Source of the DNA: Synergistaceae bacterium
GTDB lineage: Bacteria > Synergistota > Synergistia > Synergistales > Thermovirgaceae
Reading direction: 5' to 3'
NCBI GenBank assembly: GCA_012729145.1
Contig: JAAYDT010000053.1
Span: 1-34,191 of the forward strand
DNA: 34,191 bases
Shown here: positions 24,207 through 31,709 of the stretch, in pieces
Numbering within the stretch: the stretch's first letter is position 1
Layout of the letters: every line of letters begins with the position of its first letter
Position numbers and translations under genes: made by a program
The notes under the pieces: generated by a model
Databases searched by the model: none
Told to the model about the DNA's origin: nothing
The model's input: the letters and a program-made list of their open reading frames with translations, nothing else

Positions 24207-25057
24207 CTTCCAGCCACCTTCCTGGCCCTGTCCCAGATCCCGACCATGGCCTCCCGCCAGTCAGGATCGATCAGGGCAGGCGGATCACCGATGGCGTAGG
24301 ATTCAGCCACCGTTCTCGAGAAGGGCAGCCTGGCCGCAACGGGGACGCCGTACCTCCCGGAGAGGCCCTCGATATCAGCTTCTCCCAGGTCGGCGCGGTT
24401 GATCACCGTCATGGCCGGCAAGCCCAGGTCACGGATCACCTGCAGCGCAAGGTCAAGGTCAGCATAGCCGAAGGGCGTCGGCTCCGTTACCAGAACCACA
24501 ACATCGGCCTTCCTCACCGCGGACACCATCGGGCAGGAAGTCCCCGGAGGAGAATCTATGACGAGATCCCGACCCTCTGCCAGCGCCGCCTCGATGGCGG
24601 CGCCTATCACGGGTACGGGGTTGGGCATTCCTACGCGGAGCCGCCCTTCAAAGATCTCGAGGTCGCCCTTTCTGCATAGCCTGACCTCTCCCACGGGTCT
24701 TCCGGTCTCGGAGATCGCCTTTTTTGGGCAGACCATGGAGCAGACCCCGCAGCCGTGGCAGAGGTCGTTGGGAGACGGTGAAGCCCCGCCGAACATATAG
24801 AGCGCCCCGAAGCGGCATGCCCTTACGCATTCTCCGCAGCGGTCGCACAGGCCGTCATCGATCACCGGCCAGGGGGTCTCCACCAGGGAGGAGGCATATG
24901 CCTCAGCCCCCAGAAGCAGGGCCAGATTGGGTTCCTCAACGTCGACATCGGCGCCCAGGAGTCCGGGGATGGTGACCAGTAGCGAGGCGGCCACGCAGCT
25001 CTTGCCCGTGCCGCCCTTTCCGCTGGCAACCGCGACCTTAAGTGCCTTTCGTTCCAT
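24203..25057 (-). CDS. MinD/ParA-superfamily ATPase with inserted 2[4Fe-4S] ferredoxin domain (copy 1)
   Basis: This 284-aa paralogue of the next gene has deviant Walker A SGKGGTGKS (12-20). Ferredoxin cysteines C71, C74, C77, C81 and C100, C103, C106, C110 show exactly the same spacing as in copy 2. IDSPPGTSCP is the Walker B region. The open frame extends upstream, but the ATG at 25057 overlaps the NifX-like stop (TGATG) and gives the normal N-terminus. Identical cysteine spacing with diverged ATPase parts points to an old duplication kept as a pair. Confidence 0.88.
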   Translation of the reverse strand: MERKALKVAVASGKGGTGKSCVAASLLVTIPGLLGADVDVEEPNLALLLGAEAYASSLVETPWPVIDDGLCDRCGECVRACRFGALYMFGGASPSPNDLCHGCGVCSMVCPKKAISETGRPVGEVRLCRKGDLEIFEGRLRVGMPNPVPVIGAAIEAALAEGRDLVIDSPPGTSCPMVSAVRKADVVVLVTEPTPFGYADLDLALQVIRDLGLPAMTVINRADLGEADIEGLSGRYGVPVAARLPFSRTVAESYAIGDPPALIDPDWREAMVGIWDRARKVAGR

Positions 25058-25410
25058 CAGTGAGAATGGCCCTCGCCGGTAACGTGGCCGCAGGCGCTGT
25101 CCCCGCATTCAAGGGTACCTTCGAGAAAGGCCTTTGCGGCCTCACCGGCATCACCCGTTGCTCCTATCACTGGCCTTACGCCCGCTGCCTGGAACAGATC
25201 CTCGGCCCGGGGTCCCATCCCGCCAGCAATAATCACCTCCACCTTCATCTCCGAAAGCCATCGGGGCAGCACTCCCGGAGCGTGACCCGGGTTCGGGTGG
25301 TCCTGGTGGCCAATTATGCTTTTTCCGTCAGTCTCGAAGATCCTGAAAGTAGGGGCATGGCCGAAGTGGGGGCATACATTGCCGTTCTCGGTAGCTACTG
25401 CTATCTTCAT
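25057..25410 (-). CDS. NifX-like (dinitrogenase Fe-Mo cofactor domain) protein with His/Cys tail
   Basis: This 117-aa protein (MKIAVATENGNVCPHFGHAPTF) belongs to the same superfamily as the gene at 22157. It adds a CPHFGH segment near 13-18 and a C-terminal CGDSACGHVTGEGHSH tail, potential metal ligands. It follows the DUF5320-like gene by about 107 nt with a strong hairpin between them, and overlaps the first MinD gene. The usual neighbourhood of these families supports a joint Fe-S or metal-cofactor function. Confidence 0.85.
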   Translation of the reverse strand: MKIAVATENGNVCPHFGHAPTFRIFETDGKSIIGHQDHPNPGHAPGVLPRWLSEMKVEVIIAGGMGPRAEDLFQAAGVRPVIGATGDAGEAAKAFLEGTLECGDSACGHVTGEGHSH

Positions 25411-25464
25411 TTTTTCGGTCCTCCTGATGTAAAAAAGGATTTTTGATGCCTGCTTACAACAGAT

Positions 25465-25490
25465 GGACCCGGTCCATCAGGACCGGGTCC
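25465..25490. repeat. strong intergenic hairpin (11-bp stem)
   Basis: GGACCCGGTCC (25465-25475) and GGACCGGGTCC (25480-25490) are exact reverse complements around ATCA. It lies in the transcript between the DUF5320-like gene and the NifX-like gene. No T-run follows on the minus strand, so processing, mRNA stabilisation or partial attenuation is more likely than full termination. Confidence 0.75.
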
Positions 25491-25517
25491 CGAAGAAAAG
25501 GAGATGGTTGTAGCGGA

Positions 25518-25832
25518 TCAGACATCCTTTTCCATACTGTCCAGCCGTTCCCTTATTGCTTTCATCTCTGCCTCCAGGGCGCCAAGCTCCTCCTGGAGAG
25601 CCTGTTTCTCGTCCGCGGGGTCCATAGCCGGATAGGCTCCTGCTCCCGGGGCCGGGTAGGGTGCATAACCCCCAAAACCACCCCAGCCTCTACCGAACCC
25701 GAAACCTCTCCCAAATCCGAAACCACGGCGGAAACCACGCCCGCGGCGGTATCCGGCTCCACAGGGGCCCGTACCCCATCCTGTACCAGGTCCGCCTCCG
25801 AACCAGGGGCCTCTTCCATCCCAACCGGGCAT
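25518..25832 (-). CDS. DUF5320-like Gly/Arg/Phe-rich small protein with C-terminal coiled coil
   Basis: This 104-aa protein has a low-complexity N-terminal half (MPGWDGRGPWFGGGPGTG, then repeated RGFGFG units, residues 1-55). The C-terminal heptad-like helix (about 72-102) runs EKQALQEELGALEAEMKAIRERL. This is the DUF5320 pattern, commonly encoded next to NifX-like and MinD-ferredoxin genes. The ATG at 25832 is 8 nt from GGAGG. An ATG two codons upstream is too close to it. It is the first gene of the operon and follows a palindromic operator. The biochemical role is unknown. Confidence 0.78.
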   Translation of the reverse strand: MPGWDGRGPWFGGGPGTGWGTGPCGAGYRRGRGFRRGFGFGRGFGFGRGWGGFGGYAPYPAPGAGAYPAMDPADEKQALQEELGALEAEMKAIRERLDSMEKDV

Positions 25833-25848
25833 GACCATCGCCTCCTTT

Positions 25849-25869
25849 TATTGATATTGGTTATCAATA
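25849..25869. promoter_or_regulatory. perfect 8+5+8 palindrome, Fur-like operator
   Basis: TATTGATA (25849-25856) and TATCAATA (25862-25869) are exact reverse complements. The inner TGATATTGGTTATCA matches 12 of 14 positions of the Fur 7-1-7 consensus. It abuts the -10 box of the DUF5320 operon. Confidence 0.6.
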
Positions 25870-25896
25870 GAATATCACCTTTCCCCCCCTTGTCAA
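25869..25896 (-). promoter_or_regulatory. promoter of the DUF5320-NifX-MinD operon
   Basis: On the minus strand TTGACA (25896-25891) and TATTCT (25874-25869) are spaced by 16 nt. Confidence 0.6.
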
Positions 25897-25900
25897 CCCC

Positions 25901-25938
25901 TTGGGGTCAGACCTTGAATTGCAGCAATTGTGTACAAA
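25901..25938 (+). repeat. copy of the RAYT-associated repeat
   Basis: TTGGGGTCAGACCTTGAATT is identical to the repeat cores flanking the transposase at 29045-29902. It is followed by GCAGCAATTGTGTACAAA; AATTGCAGCAATT inside it is palindromic. It sits 3 kb from the transposase in the same orientation as the 29007 copy. Confidence 0.85.
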
Positions 25939-26079
25939 CATGGATTTTCATTCAAGGGCCAAGACTCAGTTAGACGGCAAGAGCAATACAAAACTGATAA
26001 ACAAGGTGCGTTAATGGTTGACGGCCAGGGTTTTTCGGAGGTCTTCCTGATCTGTCCCCAAATATTGGTCCTCAAAGAA

Positions 26080-26107
26080 TTGACAATTTTATAAAATTTG
26101 TTATTCT
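26080..26107 (+). promoter_or_regulatory. sigma70-type promoter of an unassigned transcript
   Basis: TTGACA (26080-26085) and TATTCT (26102-26107) are spaced by 16 nt in an AT-rich stretch, with no convincing gene behind them before the terminator at 26317. Confidence 0.6.
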
Positions 26108-26113
26108 TTAGCT

Positions 26114-26347
26114 GGCGACAGTGAACGTTATCTGCATCACAAGGATAATGGGCCTCAATAAAAGAAGATAATGCAAAGGCTACAGAGAGAGCACGAAGAA
26201 ATAATGTGAATCTTCACGGTTGCAACTTCCACCATAATCGGTACGACCTTCGGACTAAACTAGCTTTTGGCCAACTACCTCTGGCACCTCCTTTCAATAG
26301 AAGCACCACCATAGATAACGGCCCCGGAGACTCCGGGGCCGTTCTTA
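26114..26347 (+). ncRNA. candidate noncoding RNA of about 230 nt
   Basis: A consensus-like promoter and a strong terminator bound about 230 nt without a supported gene. A 62-codon frame from a GTG at 26206 runs through the terminator and lacks a ribosome site. A small hairpin GTGAA/TTCAC occurs near 26206. I do not recognise 6S, tmRNA, RNase P or SRP RNA features. The local A+T is higher than the surroundings, which could also mark a decayed insertion. Confidence 0.4.
26317..26347. terminator. strong terminator
   Basis: AACGGCCCCGGAG (26317-26329) and CTCCGGGGCCGTT (26331-26343) are exact reverse complements around one base, followed by CTTATTT. The tip will open to a small loop, leaving a GC-rich stem of 10-11 bp. 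Confidence 0.85.
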
Positions 26348-26466
26348 TTTGTCCCCTCGTTCACCGTTCACAAAGTGCCCCAGGGTTTTCCTGATGCCTG
26401 TCGCCTGTCGCCTTGCTTTAAGGTATATTATCCTTAACGCACCGACCAATTCCGGGGGTGATCTGC

Positions 26467-27018
26467 ATGACCGTCCTATGGATCCTTCTCGCTATCGCAG
26501 CCGTACTGGGCATTTATGTCTGGAGAACATACAACACCATGGTCCGTTCCAGGAACCTTGTCGACGAAGGTTGGAGCGGCATCGACGTCCAGTTAAAACG
26601 TCGTGCCGACCTGGTGCTCAACCTTGTCGAGACCGTCAAGGGCTACGCCAAGCACGAAAAGGAACTCTTCGAGAAAGTAACCCAGGCCAGGGCTGCGGCG
26701 GTAAGTGCAGGCTCAGTGGGTGAGAGGGCCCAGGCGGAGAACGCCCTCACCGGGACCATCCGCTCCCTTTTCGCCGTTGCCGAGAACTACCCCGAGCTCA
26801 AGGCGAACACCAACTTCCTTGACCTGCAGCAGAACCTCGGGAACCTGGAGGCAGAGATCCAGATGGCCCGCAGGTACTACAACGGGGCTGTCAGGGCCTA
26901 CAACTCCCTGATCCAGGTCTTCCCGAACAACATGCTTGCCGGGCCCTTCGGCTTCACCAAGCGTGACTACTTCGAGGCGGCCGAAGAGGACCGAGCCGTC
27001 CCGAAGGTGCAGTTCTAA
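26467..27018 (+). CDS. LemA family protein
   Basis: This 183-aa membrane-anchored protein has one N-terminal transmembrane helix (about 3-20), a short charged hinge (RTYNTMVRSRNLVDEGWSGIDVQLKRRADL), and then the all-helical LemA domain with YPELKANTNFLDLQQNLGNLEAEIQMARRYYN. Ribosome site GGGGGTGAT lies 7 nt from the ATG at 26467. An in-frame GTG at 26458 is less likely. The DUF2207 gene follows after 25 nt, a common pairing, but the function of either protein is unsettled. Confidence 0.9.
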   Translation: MTVLWILLAIAAVLGIYVWRTYNTMVRSRNLVDEGWSGIDVQLKRRADLVLNLVETVKGYAKHEKELFEKVTQARAAAVSAGSVGERAQAENALTGTIRSLFAVAENYPELKANTNFLDLQQNLGNLEAEIQMARRYYNGAVRAYNSLIQVFPNNMLAGPFGFTKRDYFEAAEEDRAVPKVQF

Positions 27019-27043
27019 TCATATCACGGCGGGGGCTTCCCCA

Positions 27044-29002
27044 ATGGGGATATTCAGGCGTGTCCTTGCTGCCCTTCTGTTGCTTTTTGCGCTGGTCCCG
27101 GCGGCGGCCGGGACTGAAAGGATACTGTCCTTTGACAGCTCCATCCGGGTCGAAAGGGACGGCACCCTGTCCGTTCGCGAGGATATCACAGTCCGCATCG
27201 AGCATAACCGCATCCAGAGGGGTATCTTCAGGGATTTCCCCACTGTCTATCCCTCCCCCGGAGGAGGCACCGTCCGTGTCGGCTTCTCGGTGCAGACCGT
27301 TCTGCTTGACGGGCGGTCAGTCCCATGGAAAACAGAAGGCCTCAGCAACGGTGTCAGGGTCCGGATAGGCGACCCCAACTCCTACGCACCCCGAGGGGAG
27401 CACACCTACACTATCGTCTACACTACAACTGAGCAGATAGGATTCTTCGATGAACACGACGAACTCTACTGGAACGTGACGGGCACCGGCTGGGAGTTCC
27501 CCATCGATCGGGCTTCAGCCCTTGTAACGCTTCCGGAGAATGTTCCCGTTGAGAAAGTGGCCTGGTACACAGGTCCCCAGGGGTCGCGAGCCCAGAACGC
27601 CATCGGGAAGACGGCGGGGCACACCGCCTGGTTCCAGACCACGTCCCCGCTAGGGGTAAGGGAGGGTCTCACCATAGTGGTGGGCTTCCCCAAGGGATTC
27701 ATCCAGCCCTCGGAGAACTACCTTAAAAGGCAGGCCCGGGCGGCCTTCGCCCAGCGCTTCGGCAAGTTCATCCCCCCCCTGGTGGCCCTTATCGTTTTCA
27801 TTTACTACATGCTGGTATGGAACCGATACGGCAAGGACCTTCGACCCGGACACATCATCCCTCTCTTCTATCCGCCCGAAGGGGTCACTCCCGCCATGGC
27901 CTCCTACGTCTACCACCAGAAGCTCCGAGACGACACATTCACCGCCACCCTCATCGACCTTGCCGTAAGAGGCTTCCTCAGGATCGAGGAGCACGACGTA
28001 CCCAAGGGCCTCTTCAGCAGGGCCAAGAACCGCTTCACCCTTCACCCCATAGACAAGGACCGTAACAGCCTTCCGGTCGTGGAGAACGCATTCCTGATCT
28101 CCCTCTTCCCCGGCGGGGCTTCCCTGGACGTGGACAAGGCCAATCACAAGGAACTCTCCTCGGCCAAGGGCGCCATCAGGGACCACATTGCCGACCGCGG
28201 AAAAGACTACTTCCTGAGGAACTGGAAGTGGGTCGTCCTGGGCATCCTCATCACCTTTGTCCTGGTAGGCTTCAGCGGATTGTTCCTGGGGGCCTACGGA
28301 GGGGAGATAGGGCTATCCTTCTTCGCCACTGTGTGGCTGAGCGGCTGGACCCTGGGTCTGGGCGCCATACTCTTTACGGCCTTCACCTCGCTCAAGGAGG
28401 GTATCAAGCGGAAGAAAGCAAGCTTCTTCATCCGGGGGCTGTTCCTTTCGGCATTCTCGGTGCCTTTCCTGGGAGCCGAGGCCTTCTTCCTGACGATGAT
28501 GACCGATGAACTGTCGCCCTACTTCACTATCTCCCTGGTGATCGCCTTCCTTCTGAACGCTCTTTTCTTCAAGCTAATGAAGAACTACACCCCCGAGGGC
28601 AGAAAACTGATGGACCAGCTCGAGGGCTTCCGAATGTACATGTCCACTGCAGAAAAAGAGAGGATAAAGGCCTTTGCCAGAGTGGACATGCCCGAGGACA
28701 CGCCTCGGCATTTCGAGAGCCTGCTTCCCTACGCGATCGCCCTGGGTGTGGAGAAGGAGTGGGCTTCCAGGTTCGACCAGATCCTCAAGGCAGCCCAGTA
28801 CAACCCCGACTGGTACGCAGGAACCTACCCCATATATCATATGGGCGCGGCTTCCTTCATGACGGGACTCAGCGGAGGTCTTGGAACGGCAGTTGCGTCA
28901 TCTTCCATGGCTCCGGGATCCAAGTCCGGTTTCGGCGGCGGTTTCGGGGGGGGAGGTTTCTCAGGTGGCGGTGGAGGAGGAGGTGGCGGCGGAGGCTGGT
29001 AG
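27044..29002 (+). CDS. DUF2207 family membrane protein
   Basis: This 652-aa protein has a signal peptide (about 1-24), an extracytoplasmic beta-rich DUF2207 domain (about 25-235; SSIRVERDGTLSVREDITV, GIFRDFPTVY) and a first membrane helix near 245-265. Further hydrophobic helices lie about 395-450 and 465-530. The cytoplasmic-side helical region contains KLMDQLEGFRMYMSTAEKERI. The C-terminus is a glycine-rich tail ending GGGGGW, typical of the family. The frame is open upstream, but the ATG at 27044 gives the signal peptide. It pairs with LemA. Role unknown, probably envelope-related. Confidence 0.88.
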   Translation: MGIFRRVLAALLLLFALVPAAAGTERILSFDSSIRVERDGTLSVREDITVRIEHNRIQRGIFRDFPTVYPSPGGGTVRVGFSVQTVLLDGRSVPWKTEGLSNGVRVRIGDPNSYAPRGEHTYTIVYTTTEQIGFFDEHDELYWNVTGTGWEFPIDRASALVTLPENVPVEKVAWYTGPQGSRAQNAIGKTAGHTAWFQTTSPLGVREGLTIVVGFPKGFIQPSENYLKRQARAAFAQRFGKFIPPLVALIVFIYYMLVWNRYGKDLRPGHIIPLFYPPEGVTPAMASYVYHQKLRDDTFTATLIDLAVRGFLRIEEHDVPKGLFSRAKNRFTLHPIDKDRNSLPVVENAFLISLFPGGASLDVDKANHKELSSAKGAIRDHIADRGKDYFLRNWKWVVLGILITFVLVGFSGLFLGAYGGEIGLSFFATVWLSGWTLGLGAILFTAFTSLKEGIKRKKASFFIRGLFLSAFSVPFLGAEAFFLTMMTDELSPYFTISLVIAFLLNALFFKLMKNYTPEGRKLMDQLEGFRMYMSTAEKERIKAFARVDMPEDTPRHFESLLPYAIALGVEKEWASRFDQILKAAQYNPDWYAGTYPIYHMGAASFMTGLSGGLGTAVASSSMAPGSKSGFGGGFGGGGFSGGGGGGGGGGGW

Positions 29003-29006
29003 ACCC

Positions 29007-29044
29007 TTTGGGGTCAGACCTTGAATTGCAGCAATGGTATACAT
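29007..29044 (+). repeat. left flanking repeat of the RAYT element
   Basis: TTTGGGGTCAGACCTTGAAT followed by TGCAGCAATGGTATACATT. It ends exactly at the transposase stop codon (29045-29047). Confidence 0.88.
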
Positions 29045-29902
29045 TTAACCCTTTTCTTTGTACTCCTTAACTGCCCTGCATACAGTGCTGTAATGTACTC
29101 CCAGGTACCGTGATATCTCGGCCTGACTGAACCTTCCCTCAATGAAGGCCATGGCCATCGCTTCCTTCCGCCGGGGATAACTTTTGAAGTAATCCTCCAG
29201 TCGGGTAAGGGGCTTCCTCTTTTGTTCCCTGGAAATATCTGCGAGATCAGGACTTACCGAACACTTCCTCTGCACCCTCTCGACAAATCCTTCATCGCCA
29301 AGGTAGACCTGTTGCTGGACTTTCTCCATCAGCCCAGTCTTTTTGCCAATGCCAGCCATAATAAAATCAACGTAACTCTTCTGGCGGTCTTCCTTGCTCC
29401 CGATCCCCTCGGAAACCACATTGATAACCTGATCTGCGTTCAGCCAGGGCGGGCAGGGTTCAAGTCCTGCTGTTGCCCTGAAACTGCTCCAGGTCCATTT
29501 CTCGGGAGTATCAACATGGCCGGAACGCACCGGGTTCAAAGCCACATATCTCACAAGCTCCATGAGATATGTGTTCTTATCCACGACTATTGATTGAAAC
29601 CTTCCCTGGAAGAGGTGTCCGACCCTTCCCTTGTTGGTGTTGAAATATTGTGTGTATATCCCGTTCAGGAGCCTCATGCCTTCCGACAGGTTCGGCTCAG
29701 GTGTTTCAATTACAAGATGAAAGTGGTTATCCATCAAACACCATGCATAGGTATCCCACAACTGGCGTTCCACAACATCCTGATAGATCTTGAGGAACCT
29801 TCTCCGGTCGTGATCGTTCAAAAAGATATTCTGCTTGTTGTCCCCGCGGGACATAACGTGGTAAAGGGCTCCTGGATATTCGAGCCTAAGAGGTCTGGTC
29901 AT
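29045..29902 (-). CDS. REP-associated tyrosine (Y1/HUH) transposase
   Basis: This 285-aa IS200-like Y1 transposase of the RAYT group is a single-strand endonuclease that processes REP-like repeats. N-terminal PGALYHVMSRGDNKQNIFLND and the HUH motif H60-F-H62 (MDNHFHLVIETP) coordinate metal. The likely catalytic tyrosine is Y119 in LVRYVALNPVR, with Y112 as a second candidate. The C-terminal extension (about 175-285) ends in a helix-turn-helix (FSQAEISRYLGVHYSTVCRAVKEY, about 257-280), as in long RAYTs. The gene is intact. It has its own repeats on both sides. Confidence 0.92.
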   Translation of the reverse strand: MTRPLRLEYPGALYHVMSRGDNKQNIFLNDHDRRRFLKIYQDVVERQLWDTYAWCLMDNHFHLVIETPEPNLSEGMRLLNGIYTQYFNTNKGRVGHLFQGRFQSIVVDKNTYLMELVRYVALNPVRSGHVDTPEKWTWSSFRATAGLEPCPPWLNADQVINVVSEGIGSKEDRQKSYVDFIMAGIGKKTGLMEKVQQQVYLGDEGFVERVQRKCSVSPDLADISREQKRKPLTRLEDYFKSYPRRKEAMAMAFIEGRFSQAEISRYLGVHYSTVCRAVKEYKEKG

Positions 29903-29918
29903 AATAAAACAATAATAG

Positions 29919-29953
29919 CATACAAATGCTGCAATTCAAGGTCTGACCCCAAA
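29919..29953 (-). repeat. right flanking repeat of the RAYT element (inverted)
   Basis: This is the reverse complement of the family core (CAATTCAAGGTCTGACCCC and neighbours), 17 nt upstream of the transposase ATG. Confidence 0.88.
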
Positions 29954-30097
29954 GCAACGGACCTTCATGCTATAATTTACCCAAATAAAGCAATATTAGG
30001 ATCATAACGTCCCTGCGAACAAGGCGGGGTGCCATCGATAATACAGACAAGCGTTCCGCCCGCCGGGATGATAACCAGAACAAGGAGGCGGTGGACC

Positions 30098-31216
30098 GTG
30101 AACGTACTGAACAGGGAAGAAATATTCACCCTTGCCGAGCATGAGGGCACCCCGAGTGTCTCTCTTTTCATGCCGGAAACCCGTCCGCACGACCCCAGGA
30201 AATCCCAGATCCGCTTCAAGAATCTTGTCGCAAAGGCCGAAGATATTCTCGAAGGGATGGACCTGCGCCCACAGCAGAGGGAAGCCCTTCTGTCCGAGGC
30301 CAGGTCCCTTGTGTCCAATCCTGTCTTCTGGGAGCGTCAGAGCGAAGGCCTTGCCCTCTTTGCTGCCCCGGACCTTTCCCGGGTGATCAGCATCCCCTCC
30401 GGTGTGGGGGAAATGGTGACCGTGTCGGACCGTTTCCACATCAAGCCCCTGCTGCCGCTCATGGCGGTGGGGGAGGAGTTTTTCGTCCTTTGCCTCAGCC
30501 AGAAACAGGTGCGGCTTCTGAAGTGCGGACGCGACAGCGTAAGCGAACACCCTCTCGAAAGCATTCCTGCCAGCCTGTCCGAGGCGCTGCAGTACGAGCC
30601 CCTGGAAAAGCAGGGCCAGTTCGGGGGAGGTTCCTACCCCACCCACGGGGCCGAAGAAGAGGACTTCAAGGACAACATCCGCAGGTTCTTCCGCAAGGTC
30701 GACGACGGCCTCCATAAGATCCTGAAGAATAACAAAACCCCACTTGTAATTGCCGGTATCAGCTCCCTCACATCGATCTACAGGGAGGCAAGTACATGTC
30801 CCAACCTGATGGAGGAGCCCGTGGGGGGCAACCCCGAGGCTTTCGAGCCCCGGGAGATCCAGCAGAAGGCCTGGAAGATAGTCAAGCCGGTCTTTGAACA
30901 TTCAAAGAACGAAGCCCGCGAGCGTTACGGCAACCTGCAGGGCACTGGAAGATCATCCGGCTCCCTTGAAGAGGTCGTTAAAGCCTCAGTCGAGGGAAGG
31001 GTAGAGACCCTGTTCGTTGCTGTGGGCAAACAGGCATGGGGGCGTTACGACCCCGAGTCAGGCCATATAGAGGTAGATGAGCAGCACACCCTGGGCAACA
31101 GGGACCTTCTCGACCTTGCCGCTGTCCGCACTCTTCAGGGCGGCGGCACCGTCTTTGCAGTCGATCCCGAAGAAGTCCCGGGCGGCGCCCACCTTGCGGC
31201 GGTGTTCAGGTATTAA
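30098..31216 (+). CDS. baeRF family 3 (bacterial archaeo-eukaryotic release factor-like) protein
   Basis: This 372-aa protein matches the baeRF3 group, bacterial relatives of the eRF1/Pelota release-factor core. It opens with REEIFTLAEHEGTPSVSLFMPETRP. The middle has DRFHIKPLLPLM, then FVLCLSQKQVRLL near 133-145. The C-terminal part has GRVETLFVAVGKQAWGRYDPE, followed by DLLDLAAVRTLQGGGTVFAV and PGGAHLAAVFRY. A GTG at 30098 has AAGGAGG 9 nt upstream and is the best start. Predicted roles are in translation stress or peptidyl-tRNA release, but no bacterial member is well characterised. It stands alone between the RAYT element and a repeat-rich gap. Confidence 0.82.
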   Translation: MNVLNREEIFTLAEHEGTPSVSLFMPETRPHDPRKSQIRFKNLVAKAEDILEGMDLRPQQREALLSEARSLVSNPVFWERQSEGLALFAAPDLSRVISIPSGVGEMVTVSDRFHIKPLLPLMAVGEEFFVLCLSQKQVRLLKCGRDSVSEHPLESIPASLSEALQYEPLEKQGQFGGGSYPTHGAEEEDFKDNIRRFFRKVDDGLHKILKNNKTPLVIAGISSLTSIYREASTCPNLMEEPVGGNPEAFEPREIQQKAWKIVKPVFEHSKNEARERYGNLQGTGRSSGSLEEVVKASVEGRVETLFVAVGKQAWGRYDPESGHIEVDEQHTLGNRDLLDLAAVRTLQGGGTVFAVDPEEVPGGAHLAAVFRY

Positions 31217-31709
31217 CGAAGGGCCGTGACGCGGAATGCGTGACGCGTACCCTCCAAACAAGCTGAAGGGCGCGCCCTGTCGCCCGCCAGCCGGCGGGCT
31301 CGGGGCAGCGCGAAGCCTACCCTTTCGCTTCGCTCGGGGCACCTCGTCCCGACATAGTCCCGACAAGGTCCCGACAAGGTCCCGAGGTGCTGTAACGAGG
31401 GAGGTGCTGTAACGAGGGAGGTGCTGTAACGAGGGAGGTGTATTAACGAGGGGAGTGCTTCAATTAGGGACCTTGTAACTCGGAGTGGCCGACAAGCAGG
31501 CGGCAGGAAGGGCGAAAGTCCGTGATCCGTAAAAGAAATGCTTTGCTGGTCATTCCGAGGACAAGTTCCTGCCGATTCTGCGGAGTCGAAGCGACCAGGG
31601 ATCTTGATCTGGTTTCCCAAGAATACATATCTTGCGCTCAGACGTAGTTACTCGTCTGTGGTGCAGCCGGTTCACGGGCGCCAAACTCTCTGGCTATTTG
31701 TAAATACAA
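31217..31709. repeat. repeat-rich gap with 11-bp and 17-bp tandem repeats
   Basis: From about 31347 the 11-bp unit CCCGACAAGGT repeats about three times. Then GAGGTGCTGTAACGAGG repeats three times exactly (31384-31400, 31401-31417, 31418-31434), with a fourth variant copy (31435-31451) and a decayed fifth. Upstream, GCGAAGCCTACCCTTTCGCT and GGGGCACC match words in the 11510-11560 and 33000-33030 gaps. No gene is recognised. Confidence 0.8.

Larger units (their letters stand above)
29007..29953 (-). mobile_element. RAYT element: transposase gene between inverted repeats
   Basis: The REP-associated tyrosine transposase gene is enclosed by repeat copies in opposite orientation: 29007-29044 forward and 29919-29953 reverse. 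They share a 27-bp identical core containing GGGGTCAGACCTTGAATTGC. Two further copies lie at 25901-25938 and 11194-11234. The left copy begins 5 nt after the DUF2207 stop. Confidence 0.8.

Noticed and set aside
22157-25410. nitrogen fixation locus
   Set aside because: The NifX-like single-domain proteins occur widely in non-diazotrophs. No nifHDK, nifB or nifEN is present.
26206-26394. 62-codon frame starting with GTG
   Set aside because: It has no ribosome site and reads straight through a strong terminator. I prefer a noncoding transcript.
31384-31451. possible CRISPR array
   Set aside because: The 17-bp units are directly adjacent with no spacers, so this is a simple tandem repeat. No cas genes are nearby.
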